From positions 1-50,262 of the forward strand of contig JASAOO010003381.1 in assembly GCA_030849075.1 (NCBI GenBank): DNA of 50,262 nucleotides, given 5' to 3'. The notes beneath the pieces were generated by a model. The model searched no databases. It was not told where the DNA came from and worked only from the letters and a program-made list of their open reading frames with translations. Of the stretch, positions 9,719-20,340 are shown piece by piece (the first letter of the stretch is position 1; each line of letters opens with the position of its first letter). The DNA comes from Zelonia costaricensis (lineage: Eukaryota; Euglenozoa; Kinetoplastea; Trypanosomatida; Trypanosomatidae). A program made the position numbers and the translations under genes.

Positions 9719-12700
9719 CTACCAAGCCGTCAGCACGCCCACGTTAGAGGACTGGCCAAAGTAGGTCATGTACTCCGTCATGAGGTGCGCGCCGTCGCCC
9801 CGGCGCAGCGAGTTGATGATGAGACGAAGCCGCACGCGGTGGTAGGCGGAGCAGAGGTCGAGCAGGCGATCCGCGTACTCGCCGCAGAGCATCTTGGCCC
9901 CGTCGAAGCTCATCTGGAGGAGCCCGAAGCACGCCACCATCTCCCGGTACGTCAGGTGCGGGGCGACCGCGACGAGTGTGCAGATCTCGTTGAAGACGGC
10001 CGCGAGGGTGTACTCCTCCAGCCCCTTGTACTGCGGCACCCGCTGCCGCGCCTGCTGATCGCTGCGCAGGATGGAGTACAGAATGTCCACCAGCTCCGGG
10101 GCGTACATGTACGACAGGCACCGCGTCAGCTGTCGCACCAGGCGGTTCCACACCCCTTGCCGCATGTACAGCAGGTGCAGCTGCTGGAAGGTGTTGCCGG
10201 AGGAGTTCACCGCGGCCGACATCGCGTCGAATACCCGCGCGCGGCCCTCCTCGGCCATGAGCAGCTGCACCGACGTCGTCGTGAGCAGCTCGACGGCGCC
10301 GCAGAAGAAGTGCTCCACCGTGGCGCGCTCGTAGTAGAGGACGATGCCGAGGTTGCACCACGGCGCACTGCAGAACGTCCGGAGAATGTCCGAGACGTCG
10401 TACACGACGGCGACGTCGACGGCGTCGGTGGGGAAGGAGAAGAAACTCGCTGAGCCGCTGCCGCCGTTCATGAGGAAGGAGGAGTCGATGTTGTCGGCGA
10501 GTCCTGCGTCGGCGCTCGCGCCCCTGCCGGCAGACCCGCCGAACCCGCCGGTGCTTTGGTTCGCGAAGACGGGCATGCCGTCGCTGGACACCGTCATTGG
10601 GGAGGACGGGTAGGAGAGGTAGCTGAAGTACAGGCACAGCACGTTCATCACGAGGCTCGTCAGCTCCCACTGCGTCGTCGACAAGTTCTCCTCGTCGATG
10701 TACTGGCTGCTGCGGCTGCACAGCACCGAGAGCCAGGCCACCATGTCCGGCGAGGCACTCGGCTCGTAGCGCACCACGGCGGAGCACACCTCCTTGTGCT
10801 GCAGAATGGCATCGAGCACCACGTGCAGGGTGTCGGGCTGGTGGATGCCCTTCGTGATGGCGCGCAGGTCCTGGAAGGTCACGCGGGGGTTCGCCTGCAT
10901 GCGGGCGTCGTCAAAGCAGCGTCCCGTCAGCGTCGAGATGACGTCCGCAATTGGGAAGCCGGCGTAGTAGCGCGTCTCGACGTAGAAGGTGAAGGCCGTC
11001 AGGAAGCCGTGCCGCGCCTCCGCCACCTCGAGCGCGAGGGGCTGCCGGGCGCCGTGCACGGCGAACTGCGGCGCCGACGGGGCCTGCAGCAGCGGCAGCC
11101 GGTCCTCCTTCACGGCTTCGATCAGCGCCATGAGCTTCTCGGCGCCAAGGAAGAAGGTGCCGCTCGAGCCGAAGTCGACGATGCGCGTGAGCAGCACGTT
11201 CGCGTCCACGACGAGCGCCACCTGGTCGCTGTGGTAGCGGTAGACGTAGCAGAGCAGGTTCACCGTGATGTCGTAGAACTCCTCGCGCCGGGAAAGGTTC
11301 GTCTCGTACACGCAGCCGCAGAAGAAAAAGAGCGAGCGCAGAATGCCAACGTGGACCTGCGCGGCAGCCGCGTGCGTCGACGGCCCGGCCGACGGCGCCG
11401 CGCCAAATCCGGTGGCGTCCTCGCCGGCGTCGTCCAGCAGCGAGAGGCACTGCAAGAGGTTCTCGGTGACCTGGTCCTCTTGCCCGAGCAGCTGCCGCGC
11501 GAAGGTCGCGATCGCGCCCAGCACGGTATCGTCCCGGCTCGCCGTGCCCTGCAGCAGCGCAATCGCGAAGATGGACACGATGGCGGAGAGACGGGAGAGG
11601 CACACGTACGTGAAGAAGAGCGGGGTCGACTCGGGCGCCTCGGCCGGGTTGTTCAGCGACGCCCCGACGCTCATGTTGTCCACCGCGAGGGTCATGTACA
11701 GCTCCTGCAGGAGCGAGCGGGCGCTGGAGCCGAAGGCGCTGGCGCTGGCGTCGACGCCGCCGCGCCGGCCTGCCCCGCTGCCGGCCCCGCCCGACGCGAG
11801 GGCGACGGCGGTGGCCGCGGCTTGCTGGTCGCCGCGGGCGCGGACGCACATCTCGTACTGCTGTATGGTCTGCTGCAGCCGCCGCACGAGCTGGGGCAGG
11901 AGGTCGATGCGCTCACAAAAGAGCACCTCGGCGATGGGCTGCAGCATTCGCTCCGTCTGCAGCACGAAGGTGGAGCCGGTGCGCAGCTCCTGCGACTCCT
12001 CGCGCTCGTGGGCGGTATTGATGACCAGGTCGACGTAGGTGCTGAAGATCTCGATCACCTGCTGCTCCACCTCGCGGGTGTGCTCGCTTGGCAGCGGGCC
12101 GCGCGGCGCACTCGGGGCAGTCGGGGCCAGAGAGGGCGGCAGCATCTCGCGAGGGATGCGCTCTGCTGACCGCGGCGGGCCGTCGTCCCGCGTGCGGGGC
12201 GGCGTGCACGCGCCGTAGTAGCCGTTAAACGAGTCCTCCAGGCTGCGCCAGTTGCCGTCGTTGTTGCCGCAGCCGCCGCGCGGCTTGGGCGGCAGCATGC
12301 GCTCTGCTATCATGAAGAAGAGGTGCAGCAGTGCCTGCCGCAGGTCCGCCCCCTCCTCGTCGAAGGGGCGGCCGAGCACGTAGCGGGTGGCGTCGGCCCA
12401 CACCCGAATCACGCCCACGTCCCGGGCGAGGTAGGCGACGGTAGCTTCGTCGTTGCGCTCGAAGGTGTTCACGAGCAGCGCACACGCCAGGCGCAGCAGC
12501 TCCGTGCGCTCGGGGTTCTCCTGCACGCGCAGCAGCAGGCGGCCTGAGACGTCGAGCAGCACGTTCGCGACCTCGTCGCGGTTGGCGATGTACTCCTCCT
12601 GTGGACTCGTCACAGTCGAGCACTGCCGCAGTAGACGAGCGTACAAGCCGGCGTGCGGCCCCTCCGGGTTGCGCAGCAGCGCTTCGCCGCAGCTGTGCAT

Positions 12701-13651
12701 CACGAGCGACAGCGCCGGCGCCCACGCGGGCCACCGCAGCACCGTGATCGAGGTGTCCGACGGGTGGTGCAGGCGCACGAGCGGCGCGTCCAGCTCCGGC
12801 GCGCACTCCAGCGCCGTGCTGCACACGAGCGCCGCCTTCTCCGGCACGCTCGCCAGCATGGTGGCCGCCGCGCTGAAGAAGAAGGGCAGCACCTGCTTCG
12901 CGAAGCTGCTCTTCACTGACAAGATGCTGAGTCGCGCATTTTGCCGAGCGAAGAAGGTCAGAATCTCGAGCACGCAGTCAAGCGTCTCCTCCGGGGTGAG
13001 GTAGGTCTCGAGCTTGGTGAGAATGCCCTGCGCCATCTCGGTCGAGTCCACCATCTCCGCCGACTCGGCGCGGATGATGCTGATCTTCCAGTTGCTGAAG
13101 AGCGCCGACGCGTAGACGGAGAAGAGGGCGTTGCGCAAGTAAAAGGGCAGCACCTCCCCACCGCAGCGCTGGTTGTGCAGGTACTCCAGCACGTACTGCT
13201 GCATCTCGGTCCGCTCCTGCGGGCCGAGCTCGTTGCTCACCAAGAAGAGCAGTCCCTTGACCACCATGAAGCGCAGGTAGTTGTTCGAGGTGAGGCGAAG
13301 GAGGACACGCAGGGTGTCCCAGTACTCGTAGCTGCTCAGGAACAACAGCTGCTGCGCCGCGCTGTCGCGCGTTTCCTTGTCCGGCGACGTCATCGCCGCC
13401 GTCGCGAGGTCAGCCAGCCGCGCCAGCACGCCCTCGTTCAGATCCGTCGCGGTCGGCCGTGTGACGCCACCGTAGGGAGTGGAGGACCCCGCGTGTGACG
13501 CCGAGGCTGCAGTGGGCGGGAACGGCGAGCCGCGAGGCGGGTTGCCGCTCGACGCGCCGCTGTTGGTGCCGAGAGAGAAGGGCATCGGCGCGCTCGGGGG
13601 TCGACCGGGGCCGCCGCCGCCGCCGGGGGACGATCGTGGGCTGCCGTTCAT
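9719..13651 (-). CDS. Exportin-like (karyopherin-beta) HEAT-repeat protein
   Basis: 1310 residues from the ATG at 13651; the seven codons upstream begin with GTG, not ATG. Residues 1-65 are a disordered Gly/Ser/Pro leader. From about 70 on the protein is almost entirely helical and Leu-rich, as in HEAT repeats: ARLADLATAAM..DKETRDSAAQQLLFL, then NYLRFMVVKGLLFLVSNE and RTEMQQYVLEYL. This order resembles the start of exportin-7/exportin-4 proteins (load helix, 'sSyaqllAa..L.klv', 'qr.dirnyvL.yL'). Disordered loops interrupt it around the Gly/Ala stretch near 635-655 and the Phe/Gly/Ser stretch near 1025-1055. The length fits a large exportin. If correct, it carries cargo through nuclear pores with Ran-GTP. 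I cannot assign a subfamily with certainty; another large HEAT/ARM protein is the alternative. Confidence 0.55.
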   Translation of the reverse strand: MNGSPRSSPGGGGGPGRPPSAPMPFSLGTNSGASSGNPPRGSPFPPTAASASHAGSSTPYGGVTRPTATDLNEGVLARLADLATAAMTSPDKETRDSAAQQLLFLSSYEYWDTLRVLLRLTSNNYLRFMVVKGLLFLVSNELGPQERTEMQQYVLEYLHNQRCGGEVLPFYLRNALFSVYASALFSNWKISIIRAESAEMVDSTEMAQGILTKLETYLTPEETLDCVLEILTFFARQNARLSILSVKSSFAKQVLPFFFSAAATMLASVPEKAALVCSTALECAPELDAPLVRLHHPSDTSITVLRWPAWAPALSLVMHSCGEALLRNPEGPHAGLYARLLRQCSTVTSPQEEYIANRDEVANVLLDVSGRLLLRVQENPERTELLRLACALLVNTFERNDEATVAYLARDVGVIRVWADATRYVLGRPFDEEGADLRQALLHLFFMIAERMLPPKPRGGCGNNDGNWRSLEDSFNGYYGACTPPRTRDDGPPRSAERIPREMLPPSLAPTAPSAPRGPLPSEHTREVEQQVIEIFSTYVDLVINTAHEREESQELRTGSTFVLQTERMLQPIAEVLFCERIDLLPQLVRRLQQTIQQYEMCVRARGDQQAAATAVALASGGAGSGAGRRGGVDASASAFGSSARSLLQELYMTLAVDNMSVGASLNNPAEAPESTPLFFTYVCLSRLSAIVSIFAIALLQGTASRDDTVLGAIATFARQLLGQEDQVTENLLQCLSLLDDAGEDATGFGAAPSAGPSTHAAAAQVHVGILRSLFFFCGCVYETNLSRREEFYDITVNLLCYVYRYHSDQVALVVDANVLLTRIVDFGSSGTFFLGAEKLMALIEAVKEDRLPLLQAPSAPQFAVHGARQPLALEVAEARHGFLTAFTFYVETRYYAGFPIADVISTLTGRCFDDARMQANPRVTFQDLRAITKGIHQPDTLHVVLDAILQHKEVCSAVVRYEPSASPDMVAWLSVLCSRSSQYIDEENLSTTQWELTSLVMNVLCLYFSYLSYPSSPMTVSSDGMPVFANQSTGGFGGSAGRGASADAGLADNIDSSFLMNGGSGSASFFSFPTDAVDVAVVYDVSDILRTFCSAPWCNLGIVLYYERATVEHFFCGAVELLTTTSVQLLMAEEGRARVFDAMSAAVNSSGNTFQQLHLLYMRQGVWNRLVRQLTRCLSYMYAPELVDILYSILRSDQQARQRVPQYKGLEEYTLAAVFNEICTLVAVAPHLTYREMVACFGLLQMSFDGAKMLCGEYADRLLDLCSAYHRVRLRLIINSLRRGDGAHLMTEYMTYFGQSSNVGVLTAW

Positions 13652-13725
13652 GGCGGACGCGGATGCCGCCACAGCACGACGTAAAAAAAAAAAAAGAGGG
13701 AAAAAAAGAAGTCAAAGGCAGGAGC

Positions 13726-13775
13726 CTGCGCAGGCACACACACACACACGCAATAAGAAGATGGAGAAACGAGGA
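13726..13775 (-). promoter_or_regulatory. Possible spliced-leader acceptor for exportin-like gene
   Basis: Sense strand has a C/T-rich tract followed by a TG repeat and GCGCAG, with AG at 13727-13726. A second, stronger T-tract (13681-13700) lies downstream but is followed by no AG before the ATG, so it would lie in the 5' UTR. Confidence 0.35.
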
Positions 13776-14779
13776 AAGGAAGTGCGTCCTGGTTTGTACG
13801 TGTGTGTGTGCCTGCGTGTGCCTGTGTGTGTGTGCGTGTGTGTGTGTGTCTAGAAGAGTTGATGGGTGTGTGTTGGGGTTTGTTGGCGCCAGGCCGTGGC
13901 CAACACTCAACAAGACGCCGGTGCAGCGGTGTGTGCTGCCGTAAATGCACGCCGTCTTCTCTATGACTTCTCGTTACTCCTTTTTTTCTTCTTTGTGTTT
14001 CAACGGCCACCTGCTGCTGCGATGTCCTTCTGATGCTCGATGGGCAAGGTGTAAATTGTGTGTGTGTGTGTAGGGGGGGGGGCAAGGTGATTGTGTGCGG
14101 GTGGGTGTGGGCGGTTCTTCTCTGGTCGAGTGGAGGAGAAGCTGAAGAGAATCAAAGCCCGTGATGCAGCGCCAGCGACGCGGCAGACGCGCGTTCCCTT
14201 CTTCTCTTTCTCGTCCCTCTGTGTGTGGGTGTGGGGTGGCGAGGGGAAGGATGCGGTCTCAGCTCAAGTCCTCTCTGCCCGTACCCGTACGACACCGTCA
14301 AAGGAAGCCGTGGTGTGAAGAGCGGGCCGTGAGCAAAGCAGCACGTTGGTGTGCAGCCGTGTGCGCTCTTGTGTGTGTGTGTGGGGGGGGGGGAGGGGAG
14401 TGTTACGCGAACCCTGTGAAGGCAAAAGGTTCAGTGGGGATGCGATCCTCCTGCTTGCTTTGCCCCCGCAGACGTCGCCCTGCAAATGGCGCAGCAAACT
14501 CGTTTCGTGACAGGGAAGCCAGAAAAAGAAAGAGAACGGAGAGGGAGAGATGGAAGAGAGAAGGGAATTATGCGGCCAGTTGATCAGTGCTTGTGTGTGT
14601 GTGTGCTTGTGTGTGTAAGAGCCTCGAGTGCGGGGAAACGGAGGTGGTGGGAAACGAATTCGTGCCGGTCCTTGGGCTTTGTGTCCTCGTCCAGGCAAAG
14701 ACGTGCTGCGCTGCACCGTCTCCTGCGTCTCGCGGTGGCTCGCCCCGGTCTGAGGAGTGTTGCTGCGGCAGCGGCGGCG

Positions 14780-14803
14780 GTGGTGGTGGTGGTGGTGGTG
14801 GTG
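14780..14803. repeat. (GGT)n trinucleotide repeat
   Basis: Eight consecutive GGT units on the plus strand, preceded by a GGC run; ACC repeats in the sense RNA. It lies in a non-coding gap. Confidence 0.85.
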
Positions 14804-15181
14804 ACACGCCAAGCGAACGACAATGGAGTTGATGACGGCGATGAGTGTGAGGTTTGTTGTGGTGGAGTGAGCAGCGACGGTGATTAAAGGGGGCCAAAGA
14901 TGGACACAAGAGACGGGCAGATGCATGGAGTGCGGTACTGCCACGGATGCGCAACGAGACTGAATAGACGCCACAGCGTGGCTGGACAAGCAGTCGCATC
15001 CCTCGAGAGGTGTTTGGCCTCCCCCCCCCCCACTCCCCACCTCTGCTGCAGTGCGTGCAGGGGGCTCACAGCAGTCCCCCACGTGCGCGCTGCGCGAGAC
15101 TCGGCTTCCTTCCTTTTTTTTCATTTCGTTGTGCGTTCCACCTCCATGGATGACGTCGTACGTCCCCCTCACGTGCCGCTC

Positions 15182-18100
15182 TCATGCGTGGCTGGTCGAC
15201 TTGCGGCCGAGGCTGCGCGACACACGTCGCAGAAGCTGAAAGCGCGGCCTCGACGTCTCTTGCGCGGTGAATGCGACCGGCGCCGCAGCCGTGGCTGCCA
15301 TGGCGGAGGCGGTGGCAACGGCGCCGTGTCCGGCGTGTGGCGGGATGCCGCCTCGGCCCCGCGCCGACGCAGGTGCCGCCGCCGCGTCGAGTGCGCCATG
15401 CACGGCGGCGGGGTCGCGGTGGCTCGTCGCTGCAGTGCCCCGCCGTTGCGTCGGCGCCGGCAGCGGAGCGGCCGCCGCGGCACGTGCCTCGCCACGACTC
15501 AGTCGATTGCCACCACTGCCATCTGCGTTCTTCGGCTCGTGCGGTAGTCGATGCGTCCGCTGACGTGCAGCAGCGGAGTCGAACGGGTTCGTACCGCGCA
15601 GGGCCCGGGCCCGGTGCAGCCGCTGCGCCGCCAGCATCCACAGTGCACGGCCGTAGGAGAGCACAGGCCGTCCGCGGCGATCGGCGGCGTCTCGGCCGAC
15701 GAGGTTGTGCTGCAGGGCGAGCAGAAAGAGAACCCAGTCGACGCGCTGCTTGAAGTCCAGGACGAGCAGCACGGCGTCCTGCGGGATGTCGATGCGCTGA
15801 AACTCCGGGATGATGAGGTACACGCGGTACGGCGCACACGTCGGCCCACGCACCTCCGCGAAGAGCGGGCAGCCGTAGCGCCGCAGCACCTCGAAGCTCG
15901 CGGGGCCGCACAGCACGCCGCTGATGTCCTCCCACGTGTGCGGGCCACCCATCCCGAGGTCGCGCTCGTAGCCGAGCACCCCGCAGGGCACGTACACACG
16001 CGCCAAGGCGCACGGAAAGTGATGCAGCTCCCGCACATGCACAGGCCGGCTGACCGAGGACGGAGACATAGGCGGCGGAGGTGAAGACGGGGGAGCCGCC
16101 GATGACCCGGGAGGCGCCTGGCCGACCTGCGGTCCCAACAGCAGCGGACCCCCACCTCCACCACCGCTGCCCATGACAACCTTGCGGCGCACCCACATCC
16201 CCCCTGGCGGGGGCGCTGGCGGCCCTGCGTGTTGCGCGTGTGGCTGTACGGAGGGACCCACAGGCACGCGCATTAGACCCGCGCCAGTGCCGTTCTGCGG
16301 TAGCTGGAAACGCATCGGTGCTGCGGCTGGCATCGGAGATGGGTACTGCATCGTCGGAAGAACGTGCGGCCGCCTGGCCGCAGTACTCGCTGCGGAGGCG
16401 CGCGAGGATGCTGGGGGCGAGGCGCGTGGCGTGGAGGGCAACGATGTCGTGCGCTGCTGCGCGACGCGGTCGAGGTGAAAGAGCAGCTCCCCGCCGTCCT
16501 TGGAGAGCTGCACCATGGCTGGAACCCGCCGCCCCGCGAGCTGCACCTCCACAGGGATGCCGAGCTCGGTCAGCATCGCCTGCGCGCGCAGCGCCGTGCG
16601 CGTGTTCACCGCCTGCTGCACTGCACGCCGCTCCACGACGAGAGCCTTGTCCTCGTCGCGCAGTGGTCCTTCGGCGCCAGTGGTGTGCGACGGGGTCACG
16701 AAGCGGCCGCGGGGGGACGGCGGTGCGGCGCCAGCGGACGGCGCTGGAGACTGCGCGCGGTGGGATGCGCGACGAGAGGGGCGCTGCGGAGACGGCAGCA
16801 CAGACGTTACAGCCGAGAAGGCGGACGCGGCGTAGGACGAGGATGCCGATGACGACGACGACGAAGCTGGCCGCTGCCAGGCCATGCCGCGCTGCGGCGA
16901 CACGTGCAGGCTTGTCGACTGGATGGAGGCGAGACGCTCGGGGGTGAGGGAGCCGCCGCCGCCGTGGCCCGCCCTGGCCGTGCGCCCGGCGGAGGGGGAA
17001 GACGAGATGAGATCGCGCTCGACGTCGTGCGAGGAGCTCACGGCGAGGTGGGGCTGCGCCTCATGCGTAGGAGCAGCGCGCGCGGGCCGGTGCGGCGAGG
17101 CTCTCGGAGTCGTCACGGCCGCCGTGCCGGCGCTCGGCGCTTGCGGCTTCACAGGAGACGGCGACGGCGCACCGTCGCTGAAGACCTCCGCCGGTGTCTG
17201 CGCGTCTCGGTGGGGTGTGCCGAGGTGCAGGGGGAGCTGCGTCGAGGTCAGGCGCTCCGACGCGCTGTCGGAGCTCACGTCGATGTCGTTCGTGGCCGCT
17301 GCGGCGGCGGCGTGGCGCTGCCGCTGCCTCGGTGCCGCCCATCGCAGCCCCGTTGCGGAGCCCAGCGGCCGCGTAAACTCCGGCGTGGACTCGCGCTCCA
17401 CGACCGAGTCGGCCCCGCGGGTCTGCAGGCTGGGCACTCCTGTCGCGGTGAGCCCCACACCATCCCGCACCTGTGCAGCGGTGTCGTCGTACCGGGCATC
17501 AACCGCGACATCCGCACGGCGTAGGCGGGTTGAGGCGGTTGCCACCACGAGGTCCGGCGCCGCGGCGGCATCGCTGCTAGGTGAAGTGGGAGGGCGGTCT
17601 GCGGGTGCTGCCGGCCCCGCCGCAGCCTGCCGCGCCGAAGCCGCAGGGGGCACCGTCGTCTCGTCACACGTGTCAGCCCCCGATGCCGCTCTGCGCACCG
17701 CTACGACGGGTACGAACAGTGACGACGTCGGCGGGGACGTGCTGTTGGTGTCCTGTTCAGCGGTCCGCACCGCGCCCCCCGCAGCCGGCGCTGCCGCACG
17801 CAGGGGCGCGGCGGGGGCGGCCCGCAGGGGAGAGTGGGCGACCTGCTGGTGCAGCTGCACACGGAGCCGCTCTAGCTGCTGGGCGTGAACTCGAATCGCG
17901 CCAAGCTCAGCGCTTGTGACGATATCGAGCGGCTCCGGAAGGGCCTCGCGCAGGTGCTCGACGCGGGCCTGCGCGCCCGCCTGCACAGCGGTCTGCCGGG
18001 CGACTTCAGTGTACAGGTGGGCCGCCACCTCGCGATCGCGCGCCTCGCTCAGGCGCACGTAGCGCTGCCCCTCCGCCGCACTCGACGCCGCCCAGGCGCG

Positions 18101-20242
18101 TCTGCCCTGGGCAGCCTGACCGGTCCGCCGCTCCGCCAGCCGCTCGCGGACCGCCAGCTCCGCGTGCATGGGCAGGGCCTCTCCCTCACTCGACCGCTGC
18201 GATGCGTGCCAGGGCGTCAGGGCGGCGGAGGGGGAGAGGCGAGCCTGCAACGCGTCGAGCGGTGCCGTCGTGGCGGACAGCACGGCGAGCGCGCCACCGC
18301 TGGCGTGAAAGGGAGCTCGCCTCTGGTCGAGTGCCCCGCTGCACGTCAGCACGGCGCCGTCCACTGCGTCCGTCCACGGCGCTGCCGGGGGCGGACGTCG
18401 GCGGGTGGGCGCTGTCACCTCCTCCTGAGCCTCACGCCACGCCGCTTCCAGGGCGGCCTGGCGCTGCAGCGCCAGCGCCACGATGGTCGAGGTCTCGCCC
18501 AGGCGCGTGGCCCGCTCTGCACTCCGGGACGCCGCCACCGCGGCTGCGGCGGGCTGTGTCGGCGGGCTGTGCACCAGCATGCTGCTCGTGTGGGACTCCG
18601 CGGCTGGCGTAGGTTCACCGGCGAGGCGGACGGGCGAGGCGGTGGAGAACACGCTGGTGTACCCGCTCGCCGCCGCGCGGCCAGACGGGCCCTGTGTGCT
18701 GCAAGGCGGTAGACGGTGCGGCGCATCCTCCACGGGGACGTGCCAGCCTGCGGCGCCGGCGGCCCTGCCGTACAAGCCCGCGTAGGGGCCTCCGCCATCT
18801 GCGGGCCGCAGGCGGTCGCCGTGTGAGGTTGTGGCGTGCGCAGCAGCACCAGCAACAGCACCGGCACCAGGAGCGGCACTGTGCGTGGCGCGCAGAATGG
18901 CGTGCACGTCCGCGTCCAGACGCCGGCGCTGCTCCGCGTCTGCAGCCCGCAGTGCCGCCAGCCGCGCCGAGAGCGTCTGCGCCGTCGGGGACGGCATTGC
19001 CAGCGCCGGTGGTGGCGCAGACGCGGTGAAGTGCGAGTCGTCCACGAGTGCTCGGAGCGCAGCCGGCGCACGGCAACCGTGGACGCTGTCGCTGGTCGCC
19101 GACGACGAGTGCGACGCCGTGGCAGCTGCGCGAGTGGGCAGCGGTGCTGCGCCAACGGCGGCCCCGTGAACGGGCAGCGGCGCGGCGTCAGCCTGCAGGC
19201 GGGTCCACGCCGCTGGTGCTGTGACCGCGGCGCCGGTGGAGCGCATCGTGCGTGCCGCGGTGGTGGAGAATGTGTGCGACGACCGTGTGGAGGAGACGGA
19301 CGGGTCGGTCAGCGTGTCCGCGTCGGTTCTCGTGCCGGCTGCCGCGGTGCCAGCCGGCGCGTCCGGCTGCCGCGAGGCCGGTGCAGGGGCCGCGGTCGAC
19401 GCGCTCGTTTCGTGACGCAAGTCAGCTGCAGCCCACCGCAACATCGAGGCCGCTGTGGCTGTGGAGGTGCCCTCGGTGCCGTTGACGTGGGCCACACCGA
19501 CACTGAGTTCAGCCGGTATCGGCGCATTTTGAAGGCTCTCTGTGTGCGACTCGGGGAGCGTGAAGTCCGTGAGCGTGGGCGGGACGCGGGGCGGCGGCGG
19601 TGGCGGAGGTGGTGGAAGGGGCGGGCCGTGCAGGCCGCGGTGCCCGTCGTGCCGCCAGAAGTCGAGTGCCGCCATGTGCGTGGCTGAGAACACCGTGCCC
19701 GACTCCGTGCCCGCCGTCAAGCTCGCGAGCGACGCTGATGCGGCCTGGCCAGAGGCGCTGCGACGCTGCGCCAAGTCGGAGTCCGCGAGTGGGGCGGTGC
19801 AAGCGAGGCGCGCCGCATCCTCTCGTGGACGCGCAGGCGACGCCTCGTGGGGGTGCGGTGTGGACGGCAAGAGCGCAGAGGCACGTCGAGCGCGGAGTAG
19901 GGCGAGGGACGCGTCGCGGCTGGAGATGCGGCCCCCGGTCGTCCGCGCGAGATCCTCCAAGGCTTGCTCACGAGCCTCTGCCGCCGCAGCAGCAGCAGTC
20001 GCATTCGCACCCCTCTTGTTTGGGCTGACGCTCTCGGCAGCGCTCATGACTTCGTCGATGCTACGCACAACATCGTGCAGTCGCGCGCGTATATCGTCTA
20101 CTGAGCTAGAGAACGGCGAGGCTGCCGCAGAGCCGTACGACGTGGGGGCTTGCAGGTCTACCGTGGACCTCAACGCGGGTGGCGTGCCGCTGAGGGCGGC
20201 GCTCCGGTCCGCCGGGGTGGGACGGTACAGCAAGCTAGACAT
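15182..20242 (-). CDS. Large low-complexity protein, function unknown
   Basis: 1686 residues, ATG at 20242. I do not recognise a known domain. Most of it is Ala/Ser/Pro/Arg-rich and probably disordered, with a proline run (PPLPPPPPPPPPRVPP) near 210. Two regions look structured. A charged helical stretch around 690-840 (AELAVRERLAERR..., HLYTEVARQTAVQAGAQARVEHL, AIRVHAQQLERLRVQLHQQV) may be a coiled coil. A globular region at about 1395-1560 is aromatic and hydrophobic: HHFPCALARVYVPCGVLG, YRVYLIIPEFQRIDIP, VLLVLDFKQRVDWVLFLLALQ. The tail is basic and ends KSTSHA. No signal peptide or membrane helix is seen. The architecture, a disordered body with one conserved-looking C-terminal module, suggests a scaffold or cytoskeletal protein, but this is only inference. 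The single open frame of 5 kb, ended by TGA at 15184, makes the gene itself secure. Confidence 0.88.
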   Translation of the reverse strand: MSSLLYRPTPADRSAALSGTPPALRSTVDLQAPTSYGSAAASPFSSSVDDIRARLHDVVRSIDEVMSAAESVSPNKRGANATAAAAAAEAREQALEDLARTTGGRISSRDASLALLRARRASALLPSTPHPHEASPARPREDAARLACTAPLADSDLAQRRSASGQAASASLASLTAGTESGTVFSATHMAALDFWRHDGHRGLHGPPLPPPPPPPPPRVPPTLTDFTLPESHTESLQNAPIPAELSVGVAHVNGTEGTSTATAASMLRWAAADLRHETSASTAAPAPASRQPDAPAGTAAAGTRTDADTLTDPSVSSTRSSHTFSTTAARTMRSTGAAVTAPAAWTRLQADAAPLPVHGAAVGAAPLPTRAAATASHSSSATSDSVHGCRAPAALRALVDDSHFTASAPPPALAMPSPTAQTLSARLAALRAADAEQRRRLDADVHAILRATHSAAPGAGAVAGAAAHATTSHGDRLRPADGGGPYAGLYGRAAGAAGWHVPVEDAPHRLPPCSTQGPSGRAAASGYTSVFSTASPVRLAGEPTPAAESHTSSMLVHSPPTQPAAAAVAASRSAERATRLGETSTIVALALQRQAALEAAWREAQEEVTAPTRRRPPPAAPWTDAVDGAVLTCSGALDQRRAPFHASGGALAVLSATTAPLDALQARLSPSAALTPWHASQRSSEGEALPMHAELAVRERLAERRTGQAAQGRRAWAASSAAEGQRYVRLSEARDREVAAHLYTEVARQTAVQAGAQARVEHLREALPEPLDIVTSAELGAIRVHAQQLERLRVQLHQQVAHSPLRAAPAAPLRAAAPAAGGAVRTAEQDTNSTSPPTSSLFVPVVAVRRAASGADTCDETTVPPAASARQAAAGPAAPADRPPTSPSSDAAAAPDLVVATASTRLRRADVAVDARYDDTAAQVRDGVGLTATGVPSLQTRGADSVVERESTPEFTRPLGSATGLRWAAPRQRQRHAAAAAATNDIDVSSDSASERLTSTQLPLHLGTPHRDAQTPAEVFSDGAPSPSPVKPQAPSAGTAAVTTPRASPHRPARAAPTHEAQPHLAVSSSHDVERDLISSSPSAGRTARAGHGGGGSLTPERLASIQSTSLHVSPQRGMAWQRPASSSSSSASSSYAASAFSAVTSVLPSPQRPSRRASHRAQSPAPSAGAAPPSPRGRFVTPSHTTGAEGPLRDEDKALVVERRAVQQAVNTRTALRAQAMLTELGIPVEVQLAGRRVPAMVQLSKDGGELLFHLDRVAQQRTTSLPSTPRASPPASSRASAASTAARRPHVLPTMQYPSPMPAAAPMRFQLPQNGTGAGLMRVPVGPSVQPHAQHAGPPAPPPGGMWVRRKVVMGSGGGGGGPLLLGPQVGQAPPGSSAAPPSSPPPPMSPSSVSRPVHVRELHHFPCALARVYVPCGVLGYERDLGMGGPHTWEDISGVLCGPASFEVLRRYGCPLFAEVRGPTCAPYRVYLIIPEFQRIDIPQDAVLLVLDFKQRVDWVLFLLALQHNLVGRDAADRRGRPVLSYGRALWMLAAQRLHRARALRGTNPFDSAAARQRTHRLPHEPKNADGSGGNRLSRGEARAAAAAPLPAPTQRRGTAATSHRDPAAVHGALDAAAAPASARGRGGIPPHAGHGAVATASAMAATAAAPVAFTAQETSRPRFQLLRRVSRSLGRKSTSHA

Positions 20243-20340
20243 GTGCGCAGAAGTATTCCGAAGCTAGTGTGAAACTGCAGAATCGCAATATATATACGAA
20301 GCAACCAAGCGGAAAACAACAACGCGAATGCCCCCCCCCC

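Larger units (their letters stand above)
13652..15181. other. Non-coding gap between exportin-like gene and 1686-residue gene
   Basis: No credible gene in 1.5 kb. Contents are A13 at 13683-13695, TG-rich blocks near 13798-13852, G-runs near 14072-14082 and 14382-14392, a (GGT)8 run near 14780-14803 and a C-run near 15020-15030. Confidence 0.62.

Noticed and set aside
9644..13498. Long plus-strand frames (269, 537, 183 and 185 codons) opposite the exportin-like gene
   Set aside because: They are the antisense of a GC-rich coding region: His/Arg/Val/Gly-rich, without domains, and no second gene is expected on this strand.
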